Made by a program: the position numbers and the translations under genes. Below, piece after piece: positions 46,787-58,110 of a stretch of 64,000 nt of DNA; within the stretch, counting starts at the first letter, position 1; every line of letters begins with the position of its first letter. This DNA comes from Halichoerus grypus. Lineage: Eukaryota; Chordata; Mammalia; Carnivora; Phocidae. The stretch covers positions 89,275,313-89,339,312 of the forward strand of contig NC_135722.1 in the NCBI RefSeq assembly GCF_964656455.1, given 5' to 3'. The notes beneath the pieces were generated by a model. It was given only the letters and a program-made list of their open reading frames with translations, was not told the origin of the DNA and made no database searches.

Positions 46787-46859
46787 CTCTTTTAAAAAAT
46801 TTTTAAAAAAAGGAAAACAAAACATAATGAATGAGTCAGTAAATAAATAGCTTAGAGTT

Positions 46860-46980
46860 CAGCTGTCTGGACTCGAGGGCAGGACACCTGGGTTTTAGCC
46901 CAAGCACCACCGTTAGCCATATTCATATGAAGTTAAAGTTACTTATCTCATCTCTAAAAGGATGGAAGTATTAGACTGGC
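46860..46980 (+). repeat. MIR fragment, sense
   Basis: 'ggacacctgggttttagccc', 'aagcaccaccgttagccata' and 'cttatctcatctctaaaagg' follow the sense MIR order. Confidence 0.6.
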
Positions 46981-47074
46981 CATGATTTACACGATGTGGA
47001 ATCTCTAGCTGAATAATGACAAATGAAGACAGAAGAGAGACACTGACCAGTTTTCATTTAATTAAATTAACTAA

Positions 47075-47135
47075 AGTGTTACTTACTGATCACCTACTAT
47101 GTGCTGGGACTGTGCTGGCATAGACAGAAAGATAG
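47075..47135 (-). repeat. Short MIR/L2-era fragment
   Basis: 'gatcacctactatgtgctgg' is the typical old 'gcacctactatgtgccagg' phrase. Too short to assign. Confidence 0.5.
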
Positions 47136-48225
47136 GCGGAGTGTGACTCCCTTTTAAACATAGACCTTGGTTAGCATGGTAGAGAATGAGGATCCTCACA
47201 GGTGGTAGCAGTTATAAGGATGTCTTGATCAATTTCTTTAAAAGAACAAAATATTAGGGTTCTGGCCACATTTATATAAATTTCTTTGGAGAATGTTAGG
47301 AGCACCCTTTCCCCAGAGGCAAGACAACTAGTAGCAAAGGTAAAAAAAAAAAAAACTAGTAAAACAGAAGCCCAAATTGAAAGAGCAGCATCAATATTTA
47401 ATCACAGCATGGTAAGGGCTGTTGAAGCAATAGGTATCAAATGTAGTTGAAACAAAGTATTCTGATTCCCACTGTGGGGTATGAGGTAGACCCGGGGCCT
47501 TTTCTTTGGGTGTCTCTTTCCCACAACCTGCCGGATGGAATATTCCCTAAGTGGATTGTGTTATTAGGAACACATCAAATCAATATCCTAGGAAGGGTTA
47601 GGTGTGCAGGGCCGAAGCATACCATGGGTAATTTCACTTCATGTAACAGATTGGTCTCTTAGCCACACAGTACAGAAGCATTTTCTTTCTACAAAATGGA
47701 TAACAAAAGAATAATCTAGCTAGCATACTAATAAAGGAAAATAAAAGTGTCTGGGAAAACTCTTTGAAACCCTCAATGGCTAATTTGGGAATTCTAGACT
47801 TTGTGTACTGGAGAGACACAGTAAAGGATTATTAAACAACTCTACTACATGAGCTGTATTACACTGAGGATGCACTCTTATTTTTGTAATTGCTACTTAT
47901 CTCAGACCTTTTATTCGTGATCCCAGAGGACATTTTCAAAAACTAATGCTGTCACCATACCTTGATCAAGGTTATGTGAGTCTTTCCTTTTCTTATAGAA
48001 GGATCACCTTCCTGGTCCCTTCTGCCCAACACTCCAGTTTAATAACTGTGTCTTTTCTGGGCACTGTTATTAACCTGGGGTTTATGGCCCCCTCTCCTGA
48101 ACATCAGTTTAATAATAGTGCCTACTGTGAACCAGGGACATAGAATCTGCATTCTTCATTATTTGCCTTTTTGGATGCCAACCCTGATTACAGTCCTAAT
48201 TATGGTTACATTTGTATGCGTGTGT
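47136..48225. other. Unassigned sequence
   Basis: About 1.1 kb with no recognised repeat or gene. An A-run lies at 47341-47354. Confidence 0.25.
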
Positions 48226-48239
48226 GATGATAGATAGAC

Positions 48240-48286
<47 letters not shown>

Positions 48287-48292
48287 GATAGA
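48226..48292 (+). repeat. (GATA)n microsatellite
   Basis: About 15 GATA units with slight impurity at both ends. A tetranucleotide repeat, very probably polymorphic. Confidence 0.97.
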
Positions 48293-49279
48293 CTAAAATC
48301 TCAGATTTGGAACTACCAGTTTTCTATACTCGGTCCATGGCCATGTTCTTGGCCCATAATCAGAAGCTCACCTCTCCAAGTACAAACAATTTTGCATCTA
48401 TAGGCCACCATCACACACTTGGCAGAACCAGACACAGAATCAATAAAGAGATACTTTGCAGGTAAAGGGGAAAGACAGAGTGACCCCCAGTCTTCAGCAC
48501 AGCCACATGGTGGGTGGTCCCTTCATTAGACACAGATGCTCTTCAATACAGGCCATGACACTTGTGGGGGATCAGAAGACCCAGGACACACTGCTGTTGA
48601 AGTGTCAGATGAATCAGGAGCAGAATTTTATTCCCCATCACTTTTCTCTTTACCAGAATTGTGTTCTGATGTGATATTCAAAATATGCAGCCAAAAACAT
48701 GTTTTGCAATCTGCTGGACCAAAGCTATTTAAGGATTGTTTTTCCTGAGAAAGAGAAAAATTCTAAGGAAAGGATGCATACCCGTGAGCACAGTTAATTT
48801 CAATAAACTGAAATGTTCTCACCACCATCATAACAAACATTGAAACACTAGGCAAGCACATAACTTTTTGTGCCTCTGTTTTTCCATCTGTATAATACAG
48901 CAGAAATTGCCATTTAAGGGAAAGGTGATCCATGTATCGTTCATTTTCTATATAGTGCGAAATAATTTGCACATTGAGTCGGGAATATACGTTGTATTTA
49001 TCTTAAAAACCAAGGTATTTTTTTAAATAAGAAAAAAATAACAATAAACATTTCTATAGCACAGATTTATGAATTTCCCTTCTTCCATTTATTATGGGAG
49101 GGAATAATATTCTGCTGAGTCCCCAGTGCATGCCAGTTTCTACATAGATGCCATGGAAATCTAACAGTTGTAAGATTCCCTTGGGGAAGACAGAGAGCGT
49201 CTTCAACACCCAGAATCATCCAGAATATTCTTGGTGATGTTTGGGAGGACAATTTTTTTTCTTTACCCTTTTATGTTCT
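48293..49279. other. Unassigned sequence
   Basis: No repeat or gene that I can name. Overlapping sense open frames (48456-48748) in two phases have no domain. Confidence 0.25.
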
Positions 49280-49700
49280 TTGGCTAGTAAATGGATATAA
49301 GACAGATTAACAGGAGGAAAAAAATTTAATCATGTATGTATGGAAACCCCATAAAAATATGATACCCAAGGACAAGTCAGGCAATTGACACCAGGCAAGA
49401 CACCTAATTTTGCCATCTTGAGCTAAAAGGGATGGAGCCTGGAGCTCCAAAGTGGAAGAGGGTAATTCACAGGATAATGAGAAAAACAGTATTTGGTAAT
49501 TAGATGTTTGCCCTGCCATACAGATAGATCGTTCAGATAAAAATTAGCTCTCACTAAGCCAGGCCCCCTATCGAAATTCTTTTAGGTAGTTAAGGGGAAG
49601 GTAATGTTTTTCTTGAGTCTGCTGGGTCTTGATGGTCTTCAGCTTAAAATAATACACATGCACCAGTGGCAGACTCGGGAGTCACATACTCTGCTCTCCC
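49280..49700 (-). mobile_element. Possible old LTR fragment
   Basis: 'cagattaacaggaggaaaaa', 'atgtatggaaaccccataaa', 'gatacccaaggacaagtcag' have the style of an old antisense ERV LTR, but I cannot assign a family. No viral gene is present. Confidence 0.3.
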
Positions 49701-49989
49701 TCAGTGACAGTGAGGTCTTTTGCCTACTCTTCCTGTGACCTGAGGTGTTTCAGACATCACAGGACAGGTCCCAGTTCTTTTTCACTAGTAAAGGGCTTAC
49801 CTGGAATTCAGATATGTGCATGGCCTCACTCTGGAACAGACTGATCAGGCGGAGAGAAAAGTACCCTGGAGCTGTCAGATACAACATGAGCAATGATTTT
49901 GTAGGGCAAGATGAGGCAGGAATCCACAAGTTAGAGTTGAATTCAGAGTGGAACTTTCCAGAGGACAATCAGACATTTGCTTGACAAGC

Positions 49990-50200
49990 AATTCAATAAT
50001 CTAATTTTACAGAGCCTTTAGGGATGATGTAATCTAATCCCGTATTGCTACAGATTAGGTTACAAGGGCACAGGGAAGTTAACTGACTTTCCAAGTCACA
50101 TTGCTAATAAATGAAAAAGGAGAAATTGATACTAGAAGTTCTGGCTCAAAGTCCAGTGTCTTTCTTCACCATAATATGTTGCCTCTGGGGGACCCTGCAT
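49990..50200 (-). repeat. MIR-related fragment, antisense
   Basis: 'gagcctttagggatgatgta', 'atctaatcccgtattgctac', 'aagttaactgactttccaag', 'tcacattgctaataaatga' and 'gtccagtgtctttcttcacc' match an old mammalian SINE/LINE pattern in antisense. Degenerate. Confidence 0.55.
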
Positions 50201-50629
50201 TCTTTGCTGGAGTCTGGCTTTATGAAAGTTTGTCTGCTTGGTATAGTTTGGTAAAGCATAATTGAGCCCCCTCAAGAGAAACATCATGTTGCACATTGCC
50301 CTGCTAACCCAGGGCTCACTATCTTGGGCTCACTATCTTTATTCATGTGCTGATTAATGCAACAAATATTTCTGGGATACATGCTTTTTATCAGTTTGTG
50401 ACACATTGTAATTTATGGAAAATATATATTTGGGGATTCAAATGACCGAAGTATATTTTGCATATTGATTTAGTCTTTGTCCATGATTTCTGGCTTACAG
50501 CTCCCAAAACCCTTGACATTTCCTGACCAATAAAAGCAATGGGGGCATCTTTTGTTATAATATTTTGTCTCTTGTCCATAGTTTCTGAAAAGCTTCTGAG
50601 CTCTAAAAGTGAAACGAGTGTACTGTTAT
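50201..50629. other. Unassigned sequence
   Basis: Nothing that I can name. Confidence 0.25.
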
Positions 50630-50639
50630 TCATACAAAA

Positions 50640-51395
50640 TCCCTTTCCACAGCTGGGTTTATGTGAATGAGGTGACTTTTGGAAGCACCTATGGATGGGG
50701 GCTGGTTGCCAGGGGAACGAACCACAAATAGAGGAGTGGAATTTTCAGGCCTTCCACTCCAACACACACCTCCAGGGAGGTTAGGGGAGCTGCAGGTTGA
50801 ATAAATTACCAATGTCCGATGATTTAATCATTCATGCCTATGTAATGAAATCTCCATAAAAAAATTTAACCAAAAAAAAAAAAAAAAAAAAGAGGAAGGG
50901 TTTTGGAGAGTTTCTAGCCTAGGGAACCAGAATGCTTCCATATGCCACCATGCTGGGCCCCAAACTCCACAAGGACAGAAGCTCCTTTGTTTAGCTCACT
51001 CTATGGGATTCTTCATCTGGCTATTGATTCATATCCTCTAATATCCTTTGTGATAAATCTGTAATCTAGTGAGTAAATGGGTTTCCTGTGTTCTGTGAGG
51101 CACCCTAGCAAATTAATTGAACCCAAGGTGGGCATTGTGGAAACCTCTGATTGATAACCAGTCAATCAGAAACACAGGTAACAACCTGAGTTTGTGATGA
51201 GCATCTGATGTGGGCAGGGAGGGTGGGCAGTCTTGTAGCACTGACCCCTCAGCCTGTATTCTCATACTATCTTCTTGGTAGTTAGTGTTCGAGTAGGGCA
51301 GGCAACTGACATCCAGAGAACTATTGGATGGGTGGGAGAGCCTCCCCCAAGGACCCACATTGTAACTGGTGACCAGAATCTTGTACCCTTACCAA
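50640..51395 (+). mobile_element. Old ERV-type LTR, sense (tentative)
   Basis: Reads 'ggtgacttttggaagcacct', 'gaaatctccataaaaaaat', 'gtgataaatctgtaatctag', 'ttctgtgaggcaccctagc', 'aaattaattgaacccaagg', 'acaggtaacaacctgagt', an arrangement I know from an old mammalian LTR whose name I do not state. The central A-run (50873-50891) is an expansion. No retroviral gene is present. Confidence 0.5.
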
Positions 51396-51399
51396 CCTA

Positions 51400-51960
51400 G
51401 GCTTGAGGATACAAAGTTGAGAAAGACTTAGCCCCTGGCCCTGAAGAAATTTCAGTGTAATAAAGGAATCTGACAAATGGGGAAAAAAAAAACCCACTGT
51501 GATAGGTGTTATGAAAGAGGTAACCAAAGAGAGCCCTGAGAGCGTAGAGGGTGAACATTTGGTCAGCAGTGGAAGTTAGGTAAGATTTACCAGGGGAGAT
51601 GAGGTCCAAGCTGAATTTTAAAGGAGGGGTGGGAGACCAACAGGTGAAGAAGGAGGCTGTCATTAATACCAGAGACAACAGAACGTTTAGCTGCACAGGA
51701 ATGGGAAAAACAGTGCAGTGTTCAGGAAAACAAGTATTTGCACACAGCAGGAATGTGGACATGGTAAAAGTTGAGGCTTGTGAAGTACAAAGTGACAAAA
51801 GAGGAGGGAGCTTTATAGCATACTGTTAATAGGCTTCGGCTGTAATTGGAAGGCAATGGGAAGCCACGGAAATGATTTAACTAAATATCTTTTTAAAAAA
51901 TGTTCATTCTCATAGCTGTGTGAAAATAGATTAGGGTGAGTTGGGGATGGGAAGACTGGA
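51400..51960 (+). repeat. Ancient interspersed repeat (1250 family)
   Basis: The clearest copy in this window: 'agatgaggtccaagctgaat', 'caggtgaagaaggaggctgt', 'gtgttcaggaaaacaagtat' and, near the end, 'ttggaaggcaatgggaagcc'. The order matches the family seen at 1250. Confidence 0.5.
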
Positions 51961-52004
51961 AGCTCAGAGATCAGTTAGAATGTTATTTCAGTGATCCAAA
52001 AATT

Positions 52005-52465
52005 AAGTGGTGGACACTAAGATGTACCACCCAGGTCCCTCTTCAGGGACAAAGAGCTTATGCCCTCCACAGCTGGGAGTGCTGCCAGAAGATGGACTTC
52101 AGCTGTCAGCCTTCTTTGAGGATTGCCTTGGCCGGGAAAAATTTTGGCCAAGGTCACACCTTCTTCCAAGAGCCACTCACCTCTAATGACAGTTCAGCAT
52201 AGCGTACAAAAGCCCAGCTTCCTCATCCTACCTTGAGACAACTCCAAAGGACTTCCCAACCATAGAGCTCCCTCTGGGCTCAGCTGAAGCCTTTACTGGG
52301 ACTGCAGTGTGGGCTAGCTTCTCCTCCTGCCCAGTCCTGCTTCCATCCACTCCATCCGAAAGTGTTGATCCCCAAAGCACTCCCTGGTAAATGACCTGCC
52401 CACTAATTGCTCATCTCCATCCAGGGTCTGTGTCTCCAGGAAAACCAGCCTATGATAATAAGGTT
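52005..52465 (+). mobile_element. Old LTR-like or SINE-like repeat (tentative)
   Basis: 'aaggtcacaccttcttccaa', 'gtacaaaagcccagcttcct', 'ctagcttctcctcctgccca', 'gtgtctccaggaaaaccagc' form a pattern I recognise as a dispersed mammalian repeat, probably an LTR. Family not named. No coding capacity. Confidence 0.4.
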
Positions 52466-52506
52466 GAAGGCCTGTACCAGGGTACTGGTATTAAGGAATG
52501 AGAGGA

Positions 52507-52931
52507 GGGTGTCTAGGTGGCTCCAGTCGTTTAAGTGTCTCCCTTTGGCTCAGGTCATGATCCCAGGTTCCTGGGATGGAGCCCCATATCTGGCTCCCTG
52601 CTCAAGGGGGAGCCTGCTTCTACCTCTCCCTCTGCCCCTCCCCGCCCCCAACTTGTGCTCTCTTTCGCTCTGCTCTCTCTCAAATAAATAAATAAAATCT
52701 TTTTAAAAAAAGAAATAGGAGGGCGCCTGGGTGGCTCAGTTGGTTAAGCGACTGCCTTCGGCTCAGGTCATGATCCTGGAGTCCTGGGATCGAGTCCCAC
52801 ATCGGGCTCCCAGCTCGGCGGCGAGCCTGCTTCTCCCTCTGACCTTCTCCCCTCTCATGCTGTTTCTCTCTCTCTCGCTCTCTAATACATAAATGAATAA
52901 AATCTTAAAAAAAAAAAAAAAGAAATAGGAG
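52507..52931 (+). mobile_element. Two SINEC copies in tandem, same strand
   Basis: The first copy (about 52507-52709) is older (gggtgtctaggtggctcc). The second (about 52722-52914) begins gggcgcctgggtggctcag and is of the younger 'gcgactgccttcgg' subfamily. Duplicate agaaataggagg at 52710-52721 and 52920-52931 flanks the second, so it inserted just beyond the first copy's A-tail. Confidence 0.95.
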
Positions 52932-52952
52932 GAAGCACAGAACTAATTCATA

Positions 52953-52975
52953 TTTTATATATATATACACACATA

Positions 52976-53012
<37 letters not shown>

Positions 53013-53014
53013 GT
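52953..53014 (+). repeat. (TA)n microsatellite
   Basis: TA runs broken by acacacatatgca. AT-rich, prone to slippage and to cruciform extrusion. Confidence 0.95.
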
Positions 53015-53045
53015 ACAACTGACAGTATTAAGGACAATGGAGTAT

Positions 53046-53275
53046 AAAAAAGAGAAACACACAGGGGCGCCTGGGTGGCTCAGTCGTTAAGCGTCTGCCT
53101 TCGGCTCAGGTCGTGATCCCAGGGTCCTGGGATCGAGCCCCGCATCGGGCTCCCTGCTCTGCGGGGAGCCTGCTTCTCCCTCTCCCCCTCCCCCTGCTTG
53201 TGTTCCCTCTCTCGCTGGTCTCTCTCTGTCAAGTAAATAAATAAATAAATCTTTAAAAAAAAAAAAGAGGAACAC
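53046..53275 (+). mobile_element. SINEC, near-consensus copy
   Basis: Body 53064-53260, head ggggcgcctgggtggctcag, 'gtcgttaagcgtctgccttc', intact B-box-like 'gggatcgagccccgc', CT-rich middle and (TAAA)n tail. TSD aaaaaagagaaacac / aaaaaagaggaacac has one change. It is among the least decayed here. Confidence 0.97.
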
Positions 53276-53339
53276 TTTTCTGATGTGGATTATTGACTGA
53301 ATGATCTTACTGTGAGATACCTGTAAGACAATGAGGAAC

Positions 53340-53440
53340 TACATCACATAGACAATTGATATATACATAATATTGATATATATTAGACACTATACATATG
53401 TAATATATATGTTAGATAGATAGATGATAGCGAGATAGAA
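53340..53440 (+). repeat. TA/GATA low-complexity tract
   Basis: Degenerate tatatata and gatagatagatgatag segments. Confidence 0.8.
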
Positions 53441-54212
53441 TGCATATATCCCCCTTGGAGACATCATTTCAGATTCTAGATGGGATTAAATACTGTTTAA
53501 GTAGATGAAGTCCCCAAGAAAGAGAGAAAAGAAGTCTCAGTAGTGAACACTGCAGAATTCCAATGTCCACAGATTTGGTAAGGGCAGTGTGACTGGCTGA
53601 GAAGGAGCAACCAGAGAGACAGGACAAAATTAGGCCACTATGATTTCACAAGAGATAAGAAAAAAGGAGGCTATTGTTGATTAAGTTGATTGAAGAATCT
53701 AATGCATTGAGAACTAAAAATGCTATTGTCTTTGTCAATATGGAGGATAGTGTAACACTAGCAAGGGCAGTTTTGGTGAGGTAATGAGATGGGGGCCAAA
53801 TGGAGGCCAACAGAGGTGTGAACATGGCAGATATATTTGAATAAAAATCCTGGATTGGGTAAAAAATGCTGGCGTGAGTATTCTACAGGGTACATTTTTC
53901 ACCTAGTAGCAGTACCTTCCCATTGTCACAGAAGACCAACATTTTAAGAGAAGATGATAAACTCATGATGAAACATCAGCTTTGGAAGAGTAACACCAGA
54001 AAGAGGTATTTTCACAGAAATCGGTAGCCAGAGATATTTTTAATATATTAGCATGATAAGACAGGACTTGTGCCAGGTAGTGTACCTAAATAAAAGGCGT
54101 AGCTAACACGCTAAATAAATGAACATAGTGGACACAGCGGTGGAGCCAACTAGTGAGGTAGAACATCCAATTGAGGAACTATCCCCCAAATGCCAGGAAA
54201 AGTTAGAGACAC
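53441..54212. other. Old sequence, possibly 1250-family
   Basis: 53560-53860 ('aatatggaggatagtgtaac', 'gcagttttggtgaggtaatg') has the style of the old repeat family, but assignment is weak. No gene is seen. Confidence 0.3.
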
Positions 54213-54443
54213 AAGAGACAGATTCAGGGCGCCTGGGTGGCTCAGTTGGTTAAGCGACTGCCTTCGGCTCAGGTCATGATCCTGGAGTCCCGGGATCGAG
54301 TCCCGCGTCGGGCTCCCTGCTCAGCGGGGGGTCTGCTTCTCCCTCTGACCCTCTTCCCTCTCATGCTCTCTGTCTCTCATTCTCTCTCTCAAATAAATAA
54401 ATAAAATCTTTAAAAAAAAAAAAAAAAAAAAGAGACAGATTCA
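54213..54443 (+). mobile_element. Youngest-looking SINEC, exact TSD
   Basis: Body 54227-54429 of the 'ggttaagcgactgccttcgg' subfamily with CpG-rich 'gagtcccgcgtcgggctcc' and a 21-base A-tail. Exact 14-base TSD aagagacagattca at 54213-54226 and 54430-54443. The retained CpGs, long pure A-tail and perfect TSD mark it as the most recent insertion in the window. Confidence 0.98.
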
Positions 54444-54839
54444 AAAGTTTCATCCTACTGTTTGTAGCAAATTAAGAAGGCGACAGTAGAGAAATTTCAG
54501 GATGCTAAAGAATAAAGAAAATCATAACAGTTTACAGAGGTTTTGAGAAGATGATCTCCAAAGGGATGGAAATATGATGGAATAAGATTTATCACTAGCA
54601 CCACTTCTTTCAAGAAGATAATAGAGATGACCTCTAAAGGAATGATGAAAAATAATTTTGAACAACGGAAACACATTCTTCCTAGCCATATTATCATTTG
54701 AGTATGAAAAGCAAACAAAAGTATCTTCAGAAATGAAGAGTCTTAGAAATGTTGCTGTTCTGTATGCACGCGTCACTAGTTTAGGTGAATTAAAAAAATC
54801 AAAGAAGACGGGGTAAGAGGGTACATGGGTCACCTGAAG

Positions 54840-56100
54840 CTACTTCTGTTCCCTCCTGTAATCTCACTAGAATAACTATAAAGGTATGTTAAAAGCAAAA
54901 CCCTCTAAAGATAAGGAAGATAGGAGAAGAGAAAACAATAAAAGCCTGAATGGTGTAAATCAAATAGACAATGAGTAAAATATTTTTTGAGGCTTGAGAA
55001 AACCGAATCCCAAACAAGCAGGAGAGAAAGTGAAGAGCAAACCCAATTTATACCAGAATCTTTGAAAGACTCAGGAATTGAGGAAACAAAACACCCTGGG
55101 AGCCAGTTTGAAGGGAAGGACCTAAATTAACGAGGACTGGTTGAAAATTGATTTAAGAAGCAGTCAGATCCTCTCACCAACCCGGCTAGTGTGTTGCTAA
55201 TCTTTCCCTCCCCCTGGTACAAGACTGGAGATTTGTATGTTGAGAGAACACAGCAGAAGTGCACTCTGGACTGGTGGGCACAGGGCGCGGGTAGGACAGG
55301 AGTCAGTACACTAAAAACAGGGGACTTAAGTACCTGTGTAGACACTCGATACTGACAACCTCTGCCCTATTTTTCTATTCAGCTCCAAGAATGATGGCAA
55401 TCAGCTCTTCACCCACTGAACAAGAGACTAGTAGAAGCTTCTCTGGGAAATCTGACTGTGTCAATAGGAAAGACCTGAAGAAACCCACACCCTAGACATT
55501 TCTCCACTCATTGGCCCAGGCTGATCCCTCAAGGTCTACAAACCACAGCCATGCACTCAGGGCTTCCAATAAGCTTTTGTAAATATGATCCTGATATAAG
55601 AACTGAAATCAAGGATTACCTGGCATCTGAAGATAGTTTATAATCTGAAAACTAGAAACCAAGGCATATAAATGAACACAATCCAGCAAGAACAGAGACT
55701 GTGCAGGGAGAAAAATATCTTCTCTCTCTGCTTTCAAATAAGACAAAATTACAACCATGAAACAGGAACAGGAAGCCAAGTATAGACAGCCTGGGTGCTC
55801 CCTGGAAATTATAAAAATTGTATATCAGAAAGGGGAAACTATGGAGAAGTTTAGAAGATGACATTGAGGAACTCTCCCACAATATGTAGCAAAAAGAAAA
55901 AGAAAAGAGATGGAAAACAGAAAAGCAAAGATGAGGAAATTAGAGAGCCAGTGGAGGAGGTACAAATCCCCCCACCCCAGCCACTGGATTGAACTGTGGG
56001 GGGTATTTGAGCAAGTGAGCTGAGAGGTCCAAGTGCTAGGAGGAAACCTAGCAGAGAGGACAAGGCAGAAAATTTCCTGTGAGTTATCAGGCTCTAATGT
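54840..56100 (+). mobile_element. Old L1 5' region (tentative)
   Basis: The right part has 'cattgaggaactctcccaca', 'atatgtagcaaaaagaaaaa' and 'gagatggaaaacagaaaag', which match the pre-ORF1 region of L1M elements ('gatgaactctcccagaa...agagatggaaaat'). The left part (55000-55700) is less certain and could be older L1 5' UTR. No ORF1 frame survives. Confidence 0.5.
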
Positions 56101-56119
56101 GGTAGCCAGGGCATATAAA

Positions 56120-56336
56120 CTAAGATGGAAGGGGCACCTGGGTGGCTCAGTCGGTTCAGGGGCAGACTCTGGATTTCTGCTCAGGTCATGATCTCAGGGT
56201 CGTGGAATCGAGTTCTGCCTTGGGCTCCCACTGGGAGTCTGCTTGTCCCTCCCCCTCTGTTCTCCCCCACTTCGCACTCCCTCTCTCTCTCTCTCAAATA
56301 AATTTTAACAATCTTAAAAAAAAAGTAAAGATGGAA
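56120..56336 (+). mobile_element. SINEC with short TSD
   Basis: Sense CAN SINE (56131-56323) of the older 'ctctggatttctgctcaggt' type. TSD (c)taagatggaa / taaagatggaa. Confidence 0.95.
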
Positions 56337-57357
56337 AAAGCAATCACTCTATTTCATAATCAATAGGCCATGGTCAATAGGATCTTGGCAAGCATCATTC
56401 CAAAGCAGTTATCCGGGCAGAATCCAAATGACCCTGGACTGAGTCCTGGTTGATAAATGAGAATGTGAGAAAGTGACTGTTGGCTGCATTTTACATTATT
56501 TTTAAGGATGTAGGTGTGAATAAGAGTGTGCCATGCAGATAGGCAGTGACTTCAGGTCAGCCACAGCGCACAAGTGGCTACAGAGGTCCAGCCTAGAGGA
56601 AAGATTCCAGAAACCCACCTCCCACGCCTCAGTCAAGGCAAGTTTTCTCTAAAACAAAACAAACAAAAGAAAGGGAAGAATAGTCCTATCCCACCAGGGG
56701 AGGGAGTCTGAGAGCCGGCCTTTGTTAGAAATGCCTCTGTCAGTGCCTTCTCTTCAAGGCTTCGTAGACATACCCTAAATACTTGTGCCTGAATAATCTT
56801 TGGCTTTTGGAATATTTCTAGGATCTTCCCCCTGAATCTCCGTCAAGCCATCTTGACAAGTGTATACTGCAGACTTTTTAACCTCAGATCTGGATCTTCT
56901 TACACTTTTTCCTTGTCATTTCAGACCTTTGCTTGCTTCTTGACTCACCCTCATTTGTAACCTGGAGATGGACAGCCCTGTGTCTCAGGAACCACGCCAG
57001 CAGGAGCGCACCCGCCCCCACAATCAATCCTGGCAACTAGGATCCAGGAGTAGAGGAAGTGCCAACCCATCGACTTCCCCCGGGAAGGAGGGAAGGGACA
57101 TGAATGGGAGGGCACAAATGGGAGCAAGAAGGGCGCAGATGAGAAGAGGAAAACTAGCGCGTGGGTGTTCCGGGCACTAAGCGGGTAACTGACATGGTCC
57201 GCGCTCAGCACTGCACCTGCTATACCTCAAGCATAAAAGTCGGTTGTTTTGGTGGTTGATGTTGTTATCCAGCCAGAAAGACCAGCTCACCTGCCATCGG
57301 ACATGGCACAAAGGAAGCAGTTGTGAAGAGGGGAAGGTGAAGGTTCTGAACGCCCAG
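56337..57357. other. Unassigned sequence
   Basis: About 1 kb with no repeat that I can name. It becomes GC-richer from 56950. Complementary open frames at 56951-57211 (both strands) have no recognised domain. Confidence 0.25.
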
Positions 57358-57555
57358 CTGCGTGCCAGGCTAACTTGCCATGTTCATTATTTCCTGTAAT
57401 CTTCTTAATAATACTGCAAGGCACCAGTCCACCCTAGCTTTTACAGATGATGATTACAAGGTTTAGAGAAGGGAGAAACTTGCCCAGAGCTATAAAGTGG
57501 CTGAGCCAAGGTTGGGACCCGTCTGTCTACTTCCACGTCGGGAGGGAAGCATTTT
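57358..57555 (-). repeat. MIR SINE, antisense
   Basis: 'gcgtgccaggctaacttgcc', 'cctgtaatcttcttaataat', 'tacagatgatgattacaagg', 'gaaacttgcccagagctata' and 'aagtggctgagccaaggtt' follow antisense MIR order. Confidence 0.8.
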
Positions 57556-57579
57556 ACCATTGATCGCGATGCGACCACA

Positions 57580-58110
57580 GCACTTCATTTTTAAGGCATT
57601 TGATTTTCCGATTAATATAACTTTCCAGAACCAGATGCACCATCCACAATCTGAATTGAAACAAGCTGACTAGTCTTCAGGCGTTGAATGAGCAAAAGGT
57701 ATTTGGGGGGCATTTTGTTCTCAGGTCTCCCGCTGCAAAGGGACGATCAGATTACAGAACGTGGCCTGGGGGCTTTCGTTCCCCTCCCCTGTCCTCTCCA
57801 TTTCTCCCTAAGTTAGTTTTCATTTCATAACGGTCATTAGTTGAGCCCTGGGAATGAAGTGTAAAAGTGCCCCTCACCTCCGGAGCCCTGACTGGCAGCA
57901 GTTCCTTGAAACTCGGCAATCAGAGCTCCATTTAGGCATCAGAACCTCATCAATTAGGCCTCAATGTACAGGGACCACGTGGCCTGTCGGTCACGCTGAG
58001 CTGGGCGCGGAGGAGTAGTGGAGGCCTCATTACTGGCCTTAAGCTTTTGTGAAATTCCTGAATAAGCAGCCCATAGAGCGTCTGCAGAAGGGCTGCGAGG
58101 TTTTTTTTTT
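57580..58110. promoter_or_regulatory. Candidate conserved regulatory block
   Basis: The most gene-regulatory-looking stretch in the window. It has no repeat, higher GC, homeodomain cores (attaat 57611, 'catcaattaggcc' ending at 57960, 'cctcattactggcc' near 58024), a CACGTG E-box at 57976-57981 and several CpGs. It is bounded on the right by the pyrimidine tract. This is an inference from motif density. Target gene and activity are unknown. Confidence 0.3.

Larger units (their letters stand above)
46376..46828. mobile_element. SINE-in-SINE tail-to-tail inverted pair
   Basis: A composite: a sense SINEC is followed, 2-15 bases past its tail, by an antisense SINEC. Outer duplicates aggaaaacaaaa (46376-46387, 46811-46822) belong to the first insertion. 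Inner duplicates ctctttaaaaaaaatttt and ctcttttaaaaaattttt belong to the second, which landed in the first one's tail. A transcript could fold into a long hairpin. Confidence 0.93.

Noticed and set aside
48226..48292. CRISPR-like or satellite array
   Set aside because: A simple tetranucleotide run without spacers. Vertebrate nuclear DNA.
49280..51395. Endogenous retrovirus with genes
   Set aside because: Only LTR-like segments are seen. No gag, pol or env-like frame lies between or beside them.
51397..51798. 133-codon antisense frame
   Set aside because: Antisense to an ancient interspersed repeat. No domain or splice context.
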